From an uncultured Bacteroidales bacterium (lineage in GTDB: Bacteria > Bacteroidota > Bacteroidia > Bacteroidales > Paludibacteraceae): DNA of 5,472 nt. A model generated the notes under the pieces. The model worked only from the letters and a program-made list of their open reading frames with translations. It was not told the DNA's origin and ran no database searches. The stretch is taken from contig CALGCU010000092.1 of the NCBI GenBank assembly GCA_937886455.1, positions 1-5,472 of the forward strand. The letters are read 5' to 3'. Each line of letters begins with the position of its first letter. Position 1 is the first letter of the stretch. Positions 1 through 5,472 of the stretch are shown here, piece by piece. A program made the position numbers and the translations under genes.

Positions 1-838
1 CCTCTGATGCGACAGTGGTTCGTGGTACCCGATTGACGAGATAGTTCAAACCTAAACCGCCATTGATGTCGGCTACTATGCTCCAAGGTTGCATCGTGCC
101 ACCATCCGCATCTTCTGCTGAACCCCACGGACTCATGATGCCACCATCTAATGAGTCGAACTCCATGTAGCCATCAGAGTTGTACCACTTACACTCCAAC
201 GCACCTTGCGGATTCATCCGTCCAAAACCGCAGTTAATCTGTAATACCCACGCAAGGACTTCTCGGCAAGTAGTGGACTCGTTGTACTCAAACTCGTTCA
301 GCTCGATGTCGTTGTCTAACATCCAACTACCAAAGGTGACACCGCAGTAGTTACATAACGCTTCTGCCATATCAGAAGATGAGATAGGGAATGTAATGTC
401 TACAAACACTCCGTCTGTTAATGTCTTGCCGATATAGGTGCGGTTCAGTTTATCCATGTTGTCATACGCATTCGCTTGAATCGTATAACCCAAAGAAGAT
501 GGATTATCCAAGGTGTAAACACCTCTGTCTATCCATTCTTCGCTTTCATCCTCATACACGATGCCAAACTGAACCTCGATAGTGGCAAGACGGAAATCAA
601 ACCCATCAAACTTGCCACTTGTATTATTGAATGAGCATTCAAACTCATTCGTGATTACAGAACCGATGTCAAAGGATGAAGTGGATGAACACGCATCCCT
701 TATCCTTACCGAACCCATCATGAAGTCCTCATCGGTTAGATTTAAGACAGTGCCATCTGTTGAAGTCAGCACCGCCTTAATGTGATATATCGTATGGTCT
801 TTGGAATATTCTTTCCAATTTTCAGAAGTCGTAATCAT
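1..838 (-). CDS. Tail-tip / baseplate hub-like protein, N-terminal part
   Basis: The frame starts with ATG at 836-838 and stays open for 279 codons to the left edge, so the C-terminus is missing. The start forms ATGA with the preceding stop and has no strong Shine-Dalgarno site, suggesting termination-reinitiation coupling. The N-terminus reads MITTSENWKEYSKDHTIYHI, followed by SSFDIGSVITNEFECSFNN at about residues 53-71, RGVYTLDNPSSLGYTIQANA at 105-124 and AYDNMDKLNRTYIGK. This order (a signature of small beta domains, 'GVYT.D.P', then 'A.DNM.K...Y') is shared by large tail proteins encoded after the tape measure in Firmicutes prophages, thought to form the tail-tip hub and carry host-recognition parts further on. 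Residues 195-220 have a CREVLAWVLQINCGFGR segment. The hub role is inferred from order and resemblance; any catalytic or receptor-binding domain would lie outside the window. Confidence 0.8.
   Translation of the reverse strand, partial: MITTSENWKEYSKDHTIYHIKAVLTSTDGTVLNLTDEDFMMGSVRIRDACSSTSSFDIGSVITNEFECSFNNTSGKFDGFDFRLATIEVQFGIVYEDESEEWIDRGVYTLDNPSSLGYTIQANAYDNMDKLNRTYIGKTLTDGVFVDITFPISSSDMAEALCNYCGVTFGSWMLDNDIELNEFEYNESTTCREVLAWVLQINCGFGRMNPQGALECKWYNSDGYMEFDSLDGGIMSPWGSAEDADGGTMQPWSIVADINGGLGLNYLVNRVPRTTVASE
83..148 (-). repeat. Two-copy 14-residue DGG repeat in the tail-tip protein
   Basis: DGGIMSPWGSAEDA is followed directly by DGGTMQPW. The first 24 bases of the two units (125-148 and 83-106) are clearly related and spaced 42 bases apart, so the repeat is in frame. 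It seems to be a short structural turn motif within the hub-like protein, not a mobile or regulatory repeat. Confidence 0.6.
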
Positions 839-1209
839 ATCTCAATTAATTTAAAACTCATTTTTGAGTACCATGCTCTTACGTTGCCTTGTGAATCCGT
901 TCCCCACATACGCACAGGGACTTGTCTGTCACCGACATACATGGTTTTCGTAGTCCATGTATCTGTGTTGGGGTCATAGTAGGAAACAGGGAATGATTCC
1001 GCTCTTACTCTCGACAATACATTTTTAACCTCTGTGCGGTCTGGCTCCCACCATTCAAGCTGTACTGTCTGCTTCTCACCTATCTTCATAGGATGCATTT
1101 TTCCAGTGAGGTCGCGTCCGGCATCCGGCGCAGATACGTCCTGGATGCCCACTTCGAGGACACTTGGATTGCACTGTAATCCGTTAATGTTAATGATATT
1201 AATTGCCAT
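835..1209 (-). CDS. Phage tail protein of unknown function, after the tape measure
   Basis: This 124-residue protein starts at ATG 1207-1209. An in-frame TAG directly precedes the ATG, so no earlier start is possible. An AGGTGA site at 1215-1220 overlaps the tape measure stop, and 9 bp separate the two genes. It ends in TGA within ATGA, overlapping the next start by 4 bp. It reads MAINIININGLQCNPSVLEV, then LEWWEPDRTEVKNVL, SYYDPNTDTWTTKTMYVGDR and ends WYSKMSFKLIEI. The alternating hydrophobic pattern and many Trp/Tyr suggest a small beta-rich domain. It resembles small conserved phage proteins found next to tape measures (possibly the DUF6711 type, not verified). The slot is where a distal tail protein usually sits, so a tail-tip adaptor role is a reasonable inference, but the function is unproven. 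Confidence 0.75.
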   Translation of the reverse strand: MAINIININGLQCNPSVLEVGIQDVSAPDAGRDLTGKMHPMKIGEKQTVQLEWWEPDRTEVKNVLSRVRAESFPVSYYDPNTDTWTTKTMYVGDRQVPVRMWGTDSQGNVRAWYSKMSFKLIEI

Positions 1210-1218
1210 CTATTTCAC

Positions 1219-3684
1219 CTATGCTTGTACGTTGAAACGTCTGTTGCGTACTCGGTTTGCATTGTCAACCGCTCTTGCAATTTTCTGTCCGTCAAGGGTT
1301 ACGTTGACTTCGACATTGCCACCGCTACCCATTACTTCGCTCATGGCTCTGTAAACACCTTGTGCCATCGCATCTACCATCTGTGAAGTGTTGGCAACGG
1401 CTGTGTGGTTACCGATTCGTCCTACCATCTCTGGCGCTCCGTTTTCATGTGCCATGAATAGGTTTGCGGAATTGATGCCACCACTTGCATATCCTGGAAT
1501 GAAGTAACCGCCATTAGCAAATCCTGGAACAAAACCGCCTTGTGCGTATCCTCTTGCTGCTCTAATTCGTTCAAGGTCAGATGCGATTCTACTTGCTGCC
1601 GTTGCGATACCATTCTGTACGGAGTACACAGAAAGAGTTATACCGACAGACATTCCATTTAAGTTCTGCAACTTGTTTTTTAAATCCCATGCTTTGTTGG
1701 CAGCATCGTATGCGGAATATCCAAGGTTTTGGAACGTCTGCTGAACACTCCACATATTGAGTTTAGTCTTGCCAACCTCTATAAAGGTATTCTTTAACTC
1801 GTTGATTTCAGCATCAGTAAGTTTTACAGCTCCTGTTACATCCTTGAATGCACGTTCTGTTTCGTCCACAACTTTGTTTGCTTCTTGCATCCGCTTTTTG
1901 GTGTCATCTACCGCTTTTCCGGCAGAACCCTGTGCATCTTGCAAATCCCAAACAGCCTGTTGCAACTGATCGTGTTTGTCCTTGCTATATTCAAGAGTGC
2001 CGACATATTCTTTTTCGTAATCCAACAGCTCTTGCTGTGCTGCGGCTAATCTGTCTTGTGCATCTTTGTAAGCATTTGTTGCAATTTGATTATCAATAAC
2101 CGCTTGTGCCTGGTCTTTCCATGCTGCTTTCATGATTTCCAAGTACGCTTCGGTCTTTGCGTTTTGCTTAATTGCTTCAAGGTTTTCGTACACCGCTTCT
2201 GTATTGAGTTCGACGACTCCTGTCATTTCGTCATAAGAAGCGGTAACACCCTCAAGACCTAACTCATCTAACTGTTGGATTAAAGCCTTTAGCTTTTCAT
2301 TCTCAAAAGTGCTACGTTCCGTATGAGATGCCAAAGATTCGATTTGCGGAATGAGTGTTTCTGCAATCTTTATCTTTGTCATTGTTTCGCCATACTTCTT
2401 CATGGCACTATCTGCAACTTGTGTTACTGTTCCTTGGTGGCTCAAAACCTCATTCACGGTTTCCATGATTGCAAGATAGTCAAAATATCCCTCTGTTAAG
2501 CGGTATGTTTGGTCGAGCATCTTCTCTCTTTCACCGATTTGGAAACCGATGATAGAACCGATTAATGCGATACCGAATGTGATTACCGCTCCGGCTGGAC
2601 CGAATGCAATCGCACCACCAATGGCTGCCACACCATACCCAAGTACAGTTTGCAGAATGTTTGCTAAATTAAATCCGTTATATCCGGCTGAATAACCGCC
2701 CTCATAAGCAAGGTCAATGCCGATAATGGAAATAACCAAGCCTGTCGCAATCTTTGCTACATTGGCAGCACCGCCCAATCCAAGTTTGTTGAAGAAATCA
2801 ATAACGCTCTGTCCGATTCTCCATGCAAGGAGTGCTTCGCCAATGTGACGGACGATGCTCCAAATCTCGTTCCAATTATCTTTTAACCACTGAACCAGGT
2901 CTTTAATCTTTTGGCTGACTTCGGCTTCTTCAAACATATTGCTGAAGTCTGGTGATGCACCGCCACCACCACCGCCACCGCCACCGCCATCTGGCACATC
3001 GTTCAGTGCGTGGATTTCATCAAAACCAAGAATGGTGTTCTTGTATTCCTGGGCTGCGGCTGCCGCACCGCCAGCTCCACTTGCAACATTGCCCCACTCA
3101 ACCGCTTCTCGCTTTGCTCTTGTGTAAGTGGTCGCACCGCCTAACGCTGCGAAGAACTGTGCAACGGCAGAAGCTGCGATTGCAAACCAATTAGCAACTT
3201 GTGCGATAACAGGAACTAACTGTGCGATCAACGGAGCAACGGCAGAAGCCACTGCGTTTTTCATGTACAACAATGAGGATGCGAGTGAGTCCATGCTACC
3301 TTTCATGTGACTTGCATCCATGTTGTTCATTGCTGCGGAATATTGATAGATATTGGTTAATCCCTCTCGGAATGCTCCTGTGATGGAACGGATAATTCCA
3401 CGAAGTAAACGAAGTTTGGCAATTCTTAATAATGATTTGCCGAAATTTTTAAGAGGAAAGTCCATGCCCTTTAAGGCAGACTTAAATTCAGAAAAAGTCG
3501 GTTTTGTTTTCTTAACTTCATCGGCAACAGACTTGGCACTCTGTTTTACCTTGTCCAAGCCTGTGGATGATTTGAGTCCCTCAATGGCTGCCTTGACTTC
3601 GTTGATCGCAGATACAATATCTGAAAAGTCCTGTTTTGCTTTGCCTGTATTTGTCTGGACTCCAATTTTAATGTCGTTTGGCAT
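1219..3684 (-). CDS. Tail tape measure protein
   Basis: This 821-residue protein, the largest in the window, follows the chaperone pair. It sets tail length and is later ejected with the DNA. The start is ATG 3682-3684 with AAGGAGA at 3691-3697. Residues 1-100 are charged and helical. Residues 143-183 are strongly hydrophobic and Ala-rich, and 185-230 carry ATTYTRAKREAVEW and ILGFDEIHALND, typical of Firmicutes tape measures. Ten glycines follow at 233-242. Hydrophobic segments at about 308-325 and 341-384 could insert in a membrane. Residues 500-640 are Gln/Glu/Lys/Ala-rich and probably coiled coil. Three Gly/aromatic repeats lie at 712-737, then AHENGAPEMVGRIGN and a basic end. I see no peptidase or lysozyme motif. 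Using the general rule of about 0.15 nm per residue, the tail would be roughly 120 nm. The stop overlaps the next gene's ribosome-binding region. Confidence 0.92.
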   Translation of the reverse strand: MPNDIKIGVQTNTGKAKQDFSDIVSAINEVKAAIEGLKSSTGLDKVKQSAKSVADEVKKTKPTFSEFKSALKGMDFPLKNFGKSLLRIAKLRLLRGIIRSITGAFREGLTNIYQYSAAMNNMDASHMKGSMDSLASSLLYMKNAVASAVAPLIAQLVPVIAQVANWFAIAASAVAQFFAALGGATTYTRAKREAVEWGNVASGAGGAAAAAQEYKNTILGFDEIHALNDVPDGGGGGGGGGGASPDFSNMFEEAEVSQKIKDLVQWLKDNWNEIWSIVRHIGEALLAWRIGQSVIDFFNKLGLGGAANVAKIATGLVISIIGIDLAYEGGYSAGYNGFNLANILQTVLGYGVAAIGGAIAFGPAGAVITFGIALIGSIIGFQIGEREKMLDQTYRLTEGYFDYLAIMETVNEVLSHQGTVTQVADSAMKKYGETMTKIKIAETLIPQIESLASHTERSTFENEKLKALIQQLDELGLEGVTASYDEMTGVVELNTEAVYENLEAIKQNAKTEAYLEIMKAAWKDQAQAVIDNQIATNAYKDAQDRLAAAQQELLDYEKEYVGTLEYSKDKHDQLQQAVWDLQDAQGSAGKAVDDTKKRMQEANKVVDETERAFKDVTGAVKLTDAEINELKNTFIEVGKTKLNMWSVQQTFQNLGYSAYDAANKAWDLKNKLQNLNGMSVGITLSVYSVQNGIATAASRIASDLERIRAARGYAQGGFVPGFANGGYFIPGYASGGINSANLFMAHENGAPEMVGRIGNHTAVANTSQMVDAMAQGVYRAMSEVMGSGGNVEVNVTLDGQKIARAVDNANRVRNRRFNVQA
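1474..1551 (-). repeat. Three Gly/aromatic repeats near the tape measure C-terminus
   Basis: Residues 712-737 read as three degenerate units: GYAQGGFVP, GFANGGYFIP and GYASGGI. The shared pattern is G-[YF]-A-x-G-G. Such Gly/Pro-rich motifs before an 'ENGAPEMV' type sequence are common near the C-terminus of Firmicutes phage tape measures, where the protein meets the tail tip. Confidence 0.7.
2959..2988 (-). repeat. Ten-glycine codon tract in the tape measure gene
   Basis: Ten consecutive Gly codons (mixed GGT and GGC) encode residues 233-242 between the FDEI-containing helix and the SPDFSNMF segment. The tract looks like a flexible linker between two parts of the tape measure. As a near-perfect trinucleotide repeat it may vary in length through replication slippage without breaking the frame. 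Confidence 0.8.
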
Positions 3685-4060
3685 CCCACTTCTCCTTAAA
3701 GCCTTTTAATCGGTCATAAACTTCTTGCCTTATCTGTTTTGGTGTTCTCTTTTCTTCTTCCTCAAACTCGATTGGCTTATCGAAGTAGTTGTCGACTTTC
3801 GCACCTTTCTTACGGAATGCGTTACCCAAGATAACACCGAATGCCTTGTAGTTATAAAGTCCTTGCAACCATGCAAGGTAGTTTTCATTTTTCTGTTTTA
3901 ACTCCCATGCTTCTCTGTAATCTTTCGCCAACCAAGGGTCTTGATTCCAATACTCATCGGCTGTCATGCCGATTGCGAGATAGTATGGGAAGTTCTCTCT
4001 AAAGATGTCACCGAATGTCTGTGACGATTCCTCGCTTACAGAGTTATCGTCACTTTCGAG
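3668..4060 (-). CDS. Tail assembly chaperone T-type extension, made by -1 frameshift from G
   Basis: This frame is open from a stop at 4076-4078 to TAA at 3668-3670 and is -1 relative to G. Read from the slip site it gives 130 residues; joined to the first 105 residues of G, the fusion (3668-4374) is about 235 residues. It includes SQTFGDIFRENFPYYLAIGM, a YW/DPWLAKDYREAWELK helix, LAWLQGLYNYKAFGVIL, and an acidic EFEEEEKRTPKQIRQEVYDR end. An ATG exists at 3967, but it has no Shine-Dalgarno site and lies inside the conserved block (...AIGMTADEYW), so it is very unlikely to be the true start. A 99-residue gene call from that ATG would lose conserved sequence. In lambda the G-T fusion brings tail tube subunits to the G-coated tape measure; the same role is inferred here. 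The end overlaps the tape measure start by 17 bp, and it carries that gene's AAGGAGA site. Confidence 0.85.
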   Translation of the reverse strand, partial: LESDDNSVSEESSQTFGDIFRENFPYYLAIGMTADEYWNQDPWLAKDYREAWELKQKNENYLAWLQGLYNYKAFGVILGNAFRKKGAKVDNYFDKPIEFEEEEKRTPKQIRQEVYDRLKGFKEKWDAKRH

Positions 4061-4066
4061 TTTTTT
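4021..4066 (-). promoter_or_regulatory. Programmed -1 ribosomal frameshift signal (slippery heptamer plus hairpin)
   Basis: On the minus strand the heptamer A AAA AAC (4060-4066) is in the X XXY YYZ register of the G frame (CCA AAA AAC). After a 6-nt spacer (4054-4059), GTGACGAT (4046-4053) pairs perfectly with ATCGTCAC (4021-4028). The 17-nt loop can form three more pairs, CTC with GAG, across a symmetric 2x2 internal loop (AA/GA), leaving a 7-nt apical loop. The G-frame stop codon lies in this loop. Slippage by -1 enters the open T frame (AAA AAA CTC GAA). Confidence 0.88.
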
Positions 4067-4374
4067 GGTTCTGCATTAATCAGAGATTCATAACCCTGTG
4101 CATACAGTTCACCTAATCTCTTTACGATGTCCTCGTTGATACCACCCATCTGCTCAAACAGGATGTCATCACTCTGCTGTTTTGTAATCTGTGGGTGGTG
4201 CATACGGAATGCGTAGTAGAAGAGTTCCGGCACACGGATCATCATGTGGTCGCTTAAATCATCCATAGAAAATCCTCTGCGTTCAGCCCACTCAACTGTC
4301 TTGCGTGAGAACTCAAGGGTATACTCTGTGCCATCTTCCATCGTTAATAAAATCGGTTTTACTCTCTCTGCCAT
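4036..4374 (-). CDS. Tail assembly chaperone, short form (G-like)
   Basis: This 112-residue protein starts at ATG 4372-4374 with a strong AAAGGAG at 4380-4386. It begins MAERVKPILLTMEDGTEYTL, followed by a helical, acidic middle and a tail containing AEPKNSKVTITL. Proteins of this type bind the tape measure and help tail tube subunits assemble around it; they are usually absent from the finished virion. The assignment comes from position between the tail tube and tape measure genes, from size, and from the conserved arrangement in which the last codons hold a slippery heptamer (A AAA AAC, codons 103-105) leading into the -1 frame. Ribosomes that do not slip stop at TAA 4036-4038, which lies in the loop of the proposed frameshift hairpin. 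It is equivalent in role to lambda gpG, without clear sequence similarity. Confidence 0.85.
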   Translation of the reverse strand: MAERVKPILLTMEDGTEYTLEFSRKTVEWAERRGFSMDDLSDHMMIRVPELFYYAFRMHHPQITKQQSDDILFEQMGGINEDIVKRLGELYAQGYESLINAEPKNSKVTITL

Positions 4375-4407
4375 AATTTCTCCTTTGCCTTATAAGAAAG
4401 TGCCTTG

Positions 4408-4429
4408 TGGGGGCAATTTAATGCCCCCA
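4408..4429 (-). terminator. GC-rich inverted repeat after the tail tube gene (possible attenuator)
   Basis: TGGGGGCA at 4422-4429 (minus-strand reading) pairs perfectly with TGCCCCCA at 4408-4415 around a 6-nt A/T loop. It lies 12 nt past the tail tube stop and about 34 nt before the chaperone start. On the minus strand no T-run follows directly (CAAGGCACTTTC), so it is not a canonical rho-independent terminator in the direction of transcription. In the plus direction it is followed by a T-rich stretch. Partial attenuation or protection of the tail tube mRNA 3' end are the likelier roles. Confidence 0.45.
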
Positions 4430-4441
4430 TAGTTGTTTTAT

Positions 4442-4903
4442 TTATGAGGATGCTGTCGCAAATCCAGCAACCTGGTTCGGTGTGATGTATGCAGTAATTT
4501 CTGCAACTGCATCAACCTCTGCACCGCCAAAACCTAACTCACTCGGTCTGCCAGCGAAGTAGAAAGAATCCATGTTAGGGATTGCAATCTCAAACCATGT
4601 CGCCTTGTTGGATTCAAGTGCAGTTTCTGCTGCGGTATACATAGTTTCCCATGTAGTTTTGAAGTCTGCTGTGAAGTTTGCGAGGAATCCTAATGCACCG
4701 CCAGGATCGCGAAGCCCGTCTATATAGCGTTTCCAGATGGTGTCCGATAAATCGGTCACTTCCAATGAACTCGGTTCTGGGTTGAACTCTGGCATGGATT
4801 TGATTCCAGGAATTGCCGTGAAGCCACTTGTAGGACGAGTTCCGGCGGTTGCTTCGACAGCGTATTTCAAAGTAATTCCGGCTGTGCTAAACTCATTTGC
4901 CAT
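4442..4903 (-). CDS. Major tail tube protein
   Basis: This 153-residue protein starts at ATG 4901-4903, with AAAGGAG at 4914-4920 and a 10-nt spacer, and ends in TAA. It is the likely subunit of the tail tube, which polymerises around the tape measure to form the DNA channel. Supporting features are the N-terminus MANEFSTAGITLKYAVE, an Ala/Thr/Gly-rich and probably beta-strand-rich composition, an acidic EVTDLSDTIWKRYIDGL segment at about residues 48-64 that is typical of tail tube proteins, and the position before a G/G-T chaperone pair and a tape measure. The length fits a single tube domain with no added C-terminal Ig-like domain. The next 67 bp carry an inverted repeat that could limit downstream expression, as expected for a product needed in many copies. 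The family call rests on residue pattern and gene order; a structure prediction would confirm it. Confidence 0.85.
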   Translation of the reverse strand: MANEFSTAGITLKYAVEATAGTRPTSGFTAIPGIKSMPEFNPEPSSLEVTDLSDTIWKRYIDGLRDPGGALGFLANFTADFKTTWETMYTAAETALESNKATWFEIAIPNMDSFYFAGRPSELGFGGAEVDAVAEITAYITPNQVAGFATASS

Positions 4904-5033
4904 TTGTCTTTTTCTCCTTTACGTCTTTTTTAGCTTTCGGCTTTTCAGCCTTGATTTTCCCAACTACTTTTCCGCAGTGGTCACATATAAACTGACCTGG
5001 AAAAATCTCTTTATCGCAATGTGGACATTTCAT
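4893..5033 (-). CDS. Small zinc-ribbon protein
   Basis: This 46-residue ORF starts with ATG at 5031-5033 and ends with TGA at 4893-4895. A strong site, AAGGAG at 5042-5047, lies 8 nt upstream, inside the last codons of the preceding gene. Residues 1-22 hold two CxxC knuckles, CPHC at 3-6 and CDHC at 17-20, with a ten-residue linker (7-16), which is the pattern of a minimal zinc ribbon. Residues 26-46 are very Lys-rich and probably flexible. Its 3' end overlaps the tail tube gene by 11 bp, and the tail tube gene's ribosome-binding site lies inside this ORF, so the two may be translationally coupled. Similar small zinc-ribbon ORFs occur in phage genomes without a settled role. A structural, nucleic-acid-binding or regulatory function cannot be chosen from the sequence. 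Confidence 0.8.
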   Translation of the reverse strand: MKCPHCDKEIFPGQFICDHCGKVVGKIKAEKPKAKKDVKEKKTNGK

Positions 5034-5036
5034 TGT

Positions 5037-5399
5037 CTATGCTCCTTGTTGTGCAGAGAATCGTGCTACGATTCTGCATAATGATTGGTCTGCTTGGTCG
5101 ATTGGCTGACACATATCTTCAAAGAATGCGATTGCCTTGAACTTCTCTTCGATATACTCCATGAGTGCGTAGGCATCGGTCATGGTGTTGTGAAAGACTT
5201 GGACTTCAAAGGTATAGCGGTACTGTTCTTCCGTGTTGTCAAGGGTGTCATATTGCCGTGTGCGAACTTTTTAAATCATCTCTACAAAGACACACGGAAC
5301 GGACTTTGGAATCGGCTCATATCTCTGTGTGACATAGATGTTTGAGTCGTATTCCGTGATCGCATTTGCTATGTTGTTATAGATTAATTCCCTATCCAT
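5037..5399 (-). pseudogene. Tail completion / minor capsid-type protein, interrupted by in-frame TAA
   Basis: The frame starts with ATG at 5399, preceded by AAAGG at 5407-5411 with a 7-nt spacer, and ends with TAG at 5037-5039, giving 120 codons. Codon 43 is TAA (5271-5273), with no change of frame on either side. The two halves still read as one protein: MDRELIYNNIANAI, then VPCVFVEM at residues 34-41, then after the stop RYTFEVQVFHN at 61-71 and SLCRIVARF at 106-114. This arrangement and the length of about 120 residues match the small Firmicutes phage tail-completion/minor-capsid proteins made just before the tail tube protein, which cap or join the tail to the head. TAA ends several neighbouring genes, so it is not reassigned here. 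The break may be a true nonsense mutation in a decaying prophage, a sequencing error, or, less likely, readthrough. No good restart follows: the first downstream ATG is codon 73. Confidence 0.75.
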
Positions 5400-5472
5400 G
5401 CTTTAACCTTTGCACTTACAATGTTTGCGAGATTATCCCTCAAATAATCCAATGCCTTTTGCATTCCTCTCG
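5384..5472 (-). CDS. Head-tail connector protein, possibly HK97 gp10-like, C-terminal fragment
   Basis: The frame is open from the right edge to a TAA at 5384-5386 and yields 28 residues, including RGMQKALDYLRDNL and ending VKAWIGN. Only the C-terminus is present, so the start and total length are unknown. The gene position just before the tail-completion gene, and an ending that looks like the terminal helix of connector proteins ('...ALDYLRDNL...'), suggest the HK97 gp10/minor-capsid class, which acts at the head-tail interface. This is inferred from order and a short sequence, so the family is tentative. That it is coding is supported by its 16-bp overlap with the next gene's start and by the other two frames on this strand containing stops. 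Sequence beyond 5472 would settle the family. Confidence 0.5.
   Translation of the reverse strand, partial: RGMQKALDYLRDNLANIVSAKVKAWIGN

Noticed and set aside
1034..1354. 106-codon open frame on the plus strand
   Set aside because: It is antisense to the end of the tape measure and the following tail gene, both of which have good starts and spacing on the minus strand.
1422..1613. 63-codon minus-strand open frame within the tape measure gene
   Set aside because: It is an alternative frame inside the tape measure C-terminal region, where the main frame has clear tape-measure repeats.
2959..2988. Possible CRISPR-like or regulatory short repeat
   Set aside because: The repeat is a run of Gly codons in frame in the tape measure gene, with no spacers or repeat units of CRISPR type.
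2939..3194. Proline- and histidine-rich plus-strand open frames
   Set aside because: Their repetitive composition comes from reading the complement of the tape measure's Gly codon tract and Ala-rich segment.
3353..3709. 118-codon open frame on the plus strand
   Set aside because: It lies wholly opposite the tape measure N-terminus and the end of the chaperone extension, and has no recognisable domain or context. It is a shadow of the minus-strand genes.
3668..3967. Stand-alone 99-residue gene starting at the ATG at 3967
   Set aside because: No Shine-Dalgarno site precedes this ATG, and conserved T-type sequence continues in frame upstream to the slippery site. It is better read as the frameshifted extension of the chaperone.
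5085..5345. 86-codon plus-strand open frame across the interrupted tail-completion gene
   Set aside because: The minus-strand frame shows family-like protein sequence on both sides of its stop codon and has a proper ribosome-binding site. The plus-strand frame shows no such support.

Overview
The window is a slice of the tail-morphogenesis module of a tailed, non-contractile (siphovirus-type) phage or prophage. All credible genes lie on the minus strand, so transcription runs from the high-coordinate end to the low one. The host looks like a Gram-positive bacterium, most likely a gut Clostridia/Lachnospiraceae-type Firmicute. The reasons are strong AAGGAG-type Shine-Dalgarno sites, moderate GC by eye, and proteins resembling those of Firmicutes prophages: a tape measure with an 'ILGFDEIHAL' segment and a Gly tract, and a tail chaperone extension with an 'FPYYLAIGMT...YW' segment. 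The host call rests on family resemblance recalled from knowledge, not on a search.

Layout in transcription order: (1) the C-terminal end of a head-tail connector protein, possibly HK97 gp10-like, cut by the right edge (5384-5472); (2) a tail-completion/minor-capsid-type gene of 120 codons interrupted by an in-frame TAA at codon 43 (5037-5399); (3) a 46-residue zinc-ribbon protein (4893-5033); (4) the major tail tube protein (4442-4903); (5) a short intergenic gap with an 8-bp GC-rich inverted repeat; (6) tail assembly chaperone G (4036-4374); (7) a T-type extension with no credible start of its own, joined to G by a -1 programmed frameshift at A AAA AAC (3668-4060); (8) an 821-residue tape measure protein (1219-3684); (9) a 124-residue protein of unknown function (835-1209); (10) the N-terminal part of a large tail-tip/baseplate protein running off the left edge (1-838).

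The genes overlap or nearly abut, by 16, 11, 17 and 4 bp at successive junctions, with only one gap above 10 bp. This fits one polycistronic unit with translational coupling. The products would form a tail: connector and completion proteins join head to tail, tail tube protein polymerises around the tape measure with help from G and G-T chaperones, and the two last proteins belong to the tail tip. No promoter, RNA gene, CRISPR array, insertion sequence or plus-strand gene was found.

I see no novel multi-gene system here. The points most worth attention are the near-textbook frameshift signal with a matching downstream hairpin, the nonsense codon in a gene normally needed for virion assembly, and the small zinc-ribbon gene placed just before the tail tube gene.
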